A DNA stretch of 64,000 nt from Halovenus sp. (GTDB lineage: Archaea > Halobacteriota > Halobacteria > Halobacteriales > Haloarculaceae): NCBI GenBank assembly GCA_003551945.1, contig PUNZ01000173.1, positions 1-64,000 of the forward strand. The letters are read 5' to 3'. Both the position numbers and the translations under genes were made by a program. Positions 60,625 to 64,000 of this stretch are shown one piece after another. Every line of letters begins with the position of its first letter. The first letter of the stretch is position 1. The notes under the pieces are model-generated. The model was given only the letters and a program-made list of their open reading frames with translations. It did no database searches and was not told the origin of the DNA.

Positions 60625-61899
60625 ATGGCCCGGAAGGCCACATTGCCGGGCACATCCGAGACAGACCAGATAGTGTGCCATGTCGATATGGATTGTTTTT
60701 ATGCGGCTTGCGAGCGCCTGCGTGAACCACCGTTGCGTAATGAGCCGCTTGTGGTTGGGATGGGGTATGAACCCGGCGAGAGTCATGGCGCGGTGGCGAC
60801 CGCAAGTTACGAAGCCCGTGAATTTGGTGTCGAAAGTGCAATGCCCATCTCTGAGGCACTGACGTTACTTCCGAGAAAAATTGAGGTGGCAAAATCGGGT
60901 GAGCGACCGGTCTCGGAGGCTGGCTTTTATCGGTCTGTCGACCTTGAGTGGTACGAATCGGTGGCACAAGACGTGAAAGCAGTGCTCCGAGAGTATGCTG
61001 AAACGATACGGGAGGTCAGTATTGACGAAGCGTATCTCGACATTACCGACCAGACAACGTGGGATGATGTACGGGCATTTGTCTCGGAACTAAAAGCAGC
61101 GATTCTGAACGAAGTCGGTGTTCCCGCTAGTGTGGGCGTCGCCCCAACGATGAGTGCGGCAAAGGTCGCAAGCGATCACGACAAGCCAGATGGGCTGGTA
61201 GTCGTTCGTCCTGGGGAAGTCGCCGCGTTTTTCGAACCGCTTGATGTGGAGGCCGTACACGGCGTCGGGCCTGTGACAGCCAGTGAACTCAAAAAAAGGG
61301 GTATCGAAACGGCGGGTGACCTCGCCGCTGCGGACGAACACGAATTGGAAAAGCGGTTTGGGGAGCGGGGTCGTCGCGTCTGTCAATTTGCGCGAGGAGC
61401 AGATACACGGTCTGTTGAACCACGAGGGAAACCCAAGAGTTTCTCCCGGGAATCCGCGTTTACTGACGCAACCGCAGACGTAGAATTGGTCACGGAGCGA
61501 ATGGAAGCACTCGCGACCGCAGTTGCGAAGCGGGCGTCACAACGGGATGTCCTGTATCAGACTATCGGCATCAAAGTTGTCGAGCCACCGTTTGAGGTAA
61601 ACACTCGAGCGCGGTCATTGCCCGGGCCGGTTTCGGATTCCTCGCTTGTGGTCCGGGTTGGACGCTCACTCTTTGAGGAGTTCGAGGGAACAACTGTCAG
61701 GAAAGTGGGTGTTCGGCTGTCAAACCTCTCGTTTGAATCGGCTGAGCAACCAACGCTTGCAGACTGGGACAGTGAAACGCATTCACTGGCAGAAAGCCAC
61801 CGCCAAAGTGACGACCAGCCAGATGCCGGTGATACGTCGAAAAGACCGGGAAACAGGAATGGACAGCGGTCACTCACCGAGTATACCAAACATGACTAG
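60625..61899 (+). CDS. dinB: DNA polymerase IV (Y family)
   Basis: CHVDMDCFYAACERLREP, SIDEAYLDITD, GVGPVTASELKKRGIETAGDLA. Confidence 0.96.
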   Translation: MARKATLPGTSETDQIVCHVDMDCFYAACERLREPPLRNEPLVVGMGYEPGESHGAVATASYEAREFGVESAMPISEALTLLPRKIEVAKSGERPVSEAGFYRSVDLEWYESVAQDVKAVLREYAETIREVSIDEAYLDITDQTTWDDVRAFVSELKAAILNEVGVPASVGVAPTMSAAKVASDHDKPDGLVVVRPGEVAAFFEPLDVEAVHGVGPVTASELKKRGIETAGDLAAADEHELEKRFGERGRRVCQFARGADTRSVEPRGKPKSFSRESAFTDATADVELVTERMEALATAVAKRASQRDVLYQTIGIKVVEPPFEVNTRARSLPGPVSDSSLVVRVGRSLFEEFEGTTVRKVGVRLSNLSFESAEQPTLADWDSETHSLAESHRQSDDQPDAGDTSKRPGNRNGQRSLTEYTKHD

Positions 61900-62045
61900 T
61901 GGACCCCTTCATACATTCCAGAAAGTGTAGCAACAGTACCAGTATACTGTAATAGTATTTCGTGTTTTTAGCGCTCAAAAGCCCATAAATCTGCATTTTC
62001 ATTTTTATAAGACACAATTATATCACTTGAAGTAATATACTATGC

Positions 62046-63719
62046 ATGACCTGGCAGGCGACGATACTTGTCACACCGACGCTATTTGCGGTAGTGCTCG
62101 CGGCGTTACTGTCAGGATACGGACTGTACCAGTTACACGCAGGTAACCGCAGCCCTGTTGTACTCCTGTTTTTTTGGATTACCCTCGCCACGCTTGTCTG
62201 GACTGGATTCTCAGCGCTCAAGTTGCTCCACACGGACCCTGAGACGAAACTATTGTTCTATCAGATACTCCATATCGGTGCTGCCGCCTTGCCACCGCTT
62301 TTGTTCTGTTTCATCCTTGCCTACACCGACCGGACAGAGTGGTTGCACCCGGCATTACTCGGTGGTATTTTTGCCGTTCCTGCTCTCTTTGTGGCACTGC
62401 TGTTTCTCAACCCCGCGAACATTGTGATACAAGACGTTCACGTCATGACGAACGAACTTGTGTTACTGCGCGTTGAGAGCGGCCCAGGATTTCTCGTCTT
62501 TTTGTTATTTAGTACGGTATTTGTCAGTGCCGGCGTTGGGATAATGCTACTTGAATTACGACAGGTCGGTGCCACATACTATCCGCAGGCAGCGCTCATC
62601 ACCCTCGCCGTCCTTGTTCCGCTGGTATTTGGTGGATTAAATGCACTGTCTGTGCCACCGTTTATCCAAGATGGACCGAACCTAGTGCCGACATCTGCTG
62701 CAGTGTCAACGGCCGCACTGGCTCTGCTCTTGAGCCGATATCGGCTGTTTAGCCGTCCGCCATTGGCATATGCCACCGCGATGAAGTATTCGCCCGATGC
62801 ACTGTTTGTGCTTGACCAAAAGGAACAGATTGTGCATGCAAATGAGAGAGGTACTGCGATTCTAAACGAAATGGGAGGTCAACTGGGTGAGACGCTGACG
62901 AAGCATCTCTCGGGCTTCAATCCAGAGGCGGATTCCGGACAGCTCAGAGAGGTCTCAGGACGGTCAGGGGAGACAACGTACCAAAGAATAGTCGTAACTC
63001 CACTGGAGCGCGGGGGAAGGTTCATCGGTTGGGTCGTCTTGTTGCGAGATGAGACGACGCAATACGAACAAACCCGGTTGTTAGAGGAAAAGAACGACAA
63101 GTTAGAACAGTTCAGCAGCGTCGTCTCACATGACCTTAGAAACCCGCTCGGGGTTGCACAACTCAGGCTCGAACTGCTGCAAGAGGAGGTGAGCAGTGAC
63201 CATATTCCGCCAATTGAGCGGGCGTTGACGCGTATGGAACTCCTCATTGACGACCTATTGGCACTGGCTCGTGAGGGAAAGAAGGTGCGGGAGTTTGAGA
63301 CAGTTCCTCTCAACGTCCTTATCCAACGGTGCTGGGAGAATGTCGAGACAGGTGGTGCACAGCTTGAGCTCAACAGTGATGGATTCATACGGGCGGATGA
63401 AAGCCGGATTGAGCAACTGATTGAAAACCTCTTTCGAAACGCAATCGAGCGCGGCGGTGAGGGGGTGAACGTGACAGTTGGTGAGTTGCCAGGCGGCTTT
63501 TACATCGAAGATGATGGACTGGGCATTGCACCCGCAGACGTTGAGGCAGTGTTTGAAAGCGGCTATTCGACGACACCAGACGGGACTGGTCTGGGACTCT
63601 ATATTGTTCAAGAGATTGTCAAAGCTCACGGCTGGGAGATAGCGCTTACAGAGAGTTCAACAGGTGGTGCGCGCTTTGAGATTACGGGGGTCGAGTACGT
63701 GGCATGGCCCAAGAACTGA
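62046..63719 (+). CDS. Membrane sensor histidine kinase (7TM-like sensor, PAS, HisKA, HATPase)
   Basis: Hydrophobic N-terminus, SSVVSHDLRNPLGVAQLRLELLQEE H-box, GTGLGLYIVQEIVKAHGW. Confidence 0.93.
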   Translation: MTWQATILVTPTLFAVVLAALLSGYGLYQLHAGNRSPVVLLFFWITLATLVWTGFSALKLLHTDPETKLLFYQILHIGAAALPPLLFCFILAYTDRTEWLHPALLGGIFAVPALFVALLFLNPANIVIQDVHVMTNELVLLRVESGPGFLVFLLFSTVFVSAGVGIMLLELRQVGATYYPQAALITLAVLVPLVFGGLNALSVPPFIQDGPNLVPTSAAVSTAALALLLSRYRLFSRPPLAYATAMKYSPDALFVLDQKEQIVHANERGTAILNEMGGQLGETLTKHLSGFNPEADSGQLREVSGRSGETTYQRIVVTPLERGGRFIGWVVLLRDETTQYEQTRLLEEKNDKLEQFSSVVSHDLRNPLGVAQLRLELLQEEVSSDHIPPIERALTRMELLIDDLLALAREGKKVREFETVPLNVLIQRCWENVETGGAQLELNSDGFIRADESRIEQLIENLFRNAIERGGEGVNVTVGELPGGFYIEDDGLGIAPADVEAVFESGYSTTPDGTGLGLYIVQEIVKAHGWEIALTESSTGGARFEITGVEYVAWPKN

Positions 63720-63767
63720 AAGCAGGCTACCCCAAAGGAGTATGATTCTGCAGGACGAACAACACGT

Positions 63768-64000
63768 ATGGTTGATGTCGGCGGCGAGTGGAATCAAACA
63801 CAACTTGAGACGTTCCTTGCTGAGGCAGTCGTTCCGGTTCGGATTGGCTGTCACCACCCAGATGGCGGCCTCTGGATGCTCTCGCTCTGGTATCAGTTCG
63901 CAGACGGGACGATTCAGTGTGCGACCGGTGAGTCATCCGCGATTGTCTCTTTTCTCCGAAAAAACCAAGAGGTCTCCTTCGAGATATCGACGAACCATCC
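63768..64000 (+). CDS. Pyridoxamine 5'-phosphate oxidase-like flavin-binding protein (truncated by window edge)
   Basis: MVDVGGEWNQTQLETFLAEAVVPVRIGCHHPDGGLWMLSLWYQFADGTIQCATGESSAIVSFLRKNQEVSFEISTNHP... Confidence 0.75.
   Translation, partial: MVDVGGEWNQTQLETFLAEAVVPVRIGCHHPDGGLWMLSLWYQFADGTIQCATGESSAIVSFLRKNQEVSFEISTNH

Noticed and set aside
61940-61949. 10-bp palindrome cagtatactg upstream of the last histidine kinase
   Set aside because: Too short to distinguish from chance in an AT-rich intergenic stretch
1-64000. CRISPR arrays, rRNA and tRNA genes
   Set aside because: No regularly spaced direct repeats, no rRNA-like blocks, and no convincing cloverleaf with T-loop sequence found by eye

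Overview
This 64 kb window is haloarchaeal chromosome: acidic proteome, Tat/lipobox lipoproteins, archaeal-type information-processing genes and SAMP/UbaA. Most of it is ordinary, densely packed core and accessory genes. Recognisable loci: nurA, a CDKAL1/MtaB-type methylthiotransferase, hisS, PDCD5-like, gltB, pelota, a CPA2 antiporter-UspA fusion, ubaA, dtdA, an Lhr-type helicase, archaeal shikimate kinase plus chorismate mutase, surE, sufC-sufB-sufD, an intein-bearing DNA polymerase B, and dinB. I see no rRNA, convincing tRNA or CRISPR array. The most unusual region is 46.25-48.0 kb. There, a ~1.7 kb insert is bracketed by a 33-bp near-perfect direct repeat of the chorismate mutase 3' end. 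It holds an in-frame chimera of a GNAT acetyltransferase N-terminus and a TnpB C-terminus, a palindromic insertion carrying a stop codon in the tnpB tail, an IS200/IS605 right-end hairpin, and an AbrB-like/PemK-MazF toxin-antitoxin pair. Other points of interest: a PolB intein ending in Gly-Gln instead of His-Asn, an MGMT-family protein whose catalytic Cys is Thr (ATL-like), a translationally coupled operon of prepilin-like membrane proteins with no secretion ATPase in view, a structured element between polB and dinB that may be an IS200/605 relic or ncRNA, and small ORFs missed by the 60-aa cutoff. All family names are from reading the sequence; no database search was run.
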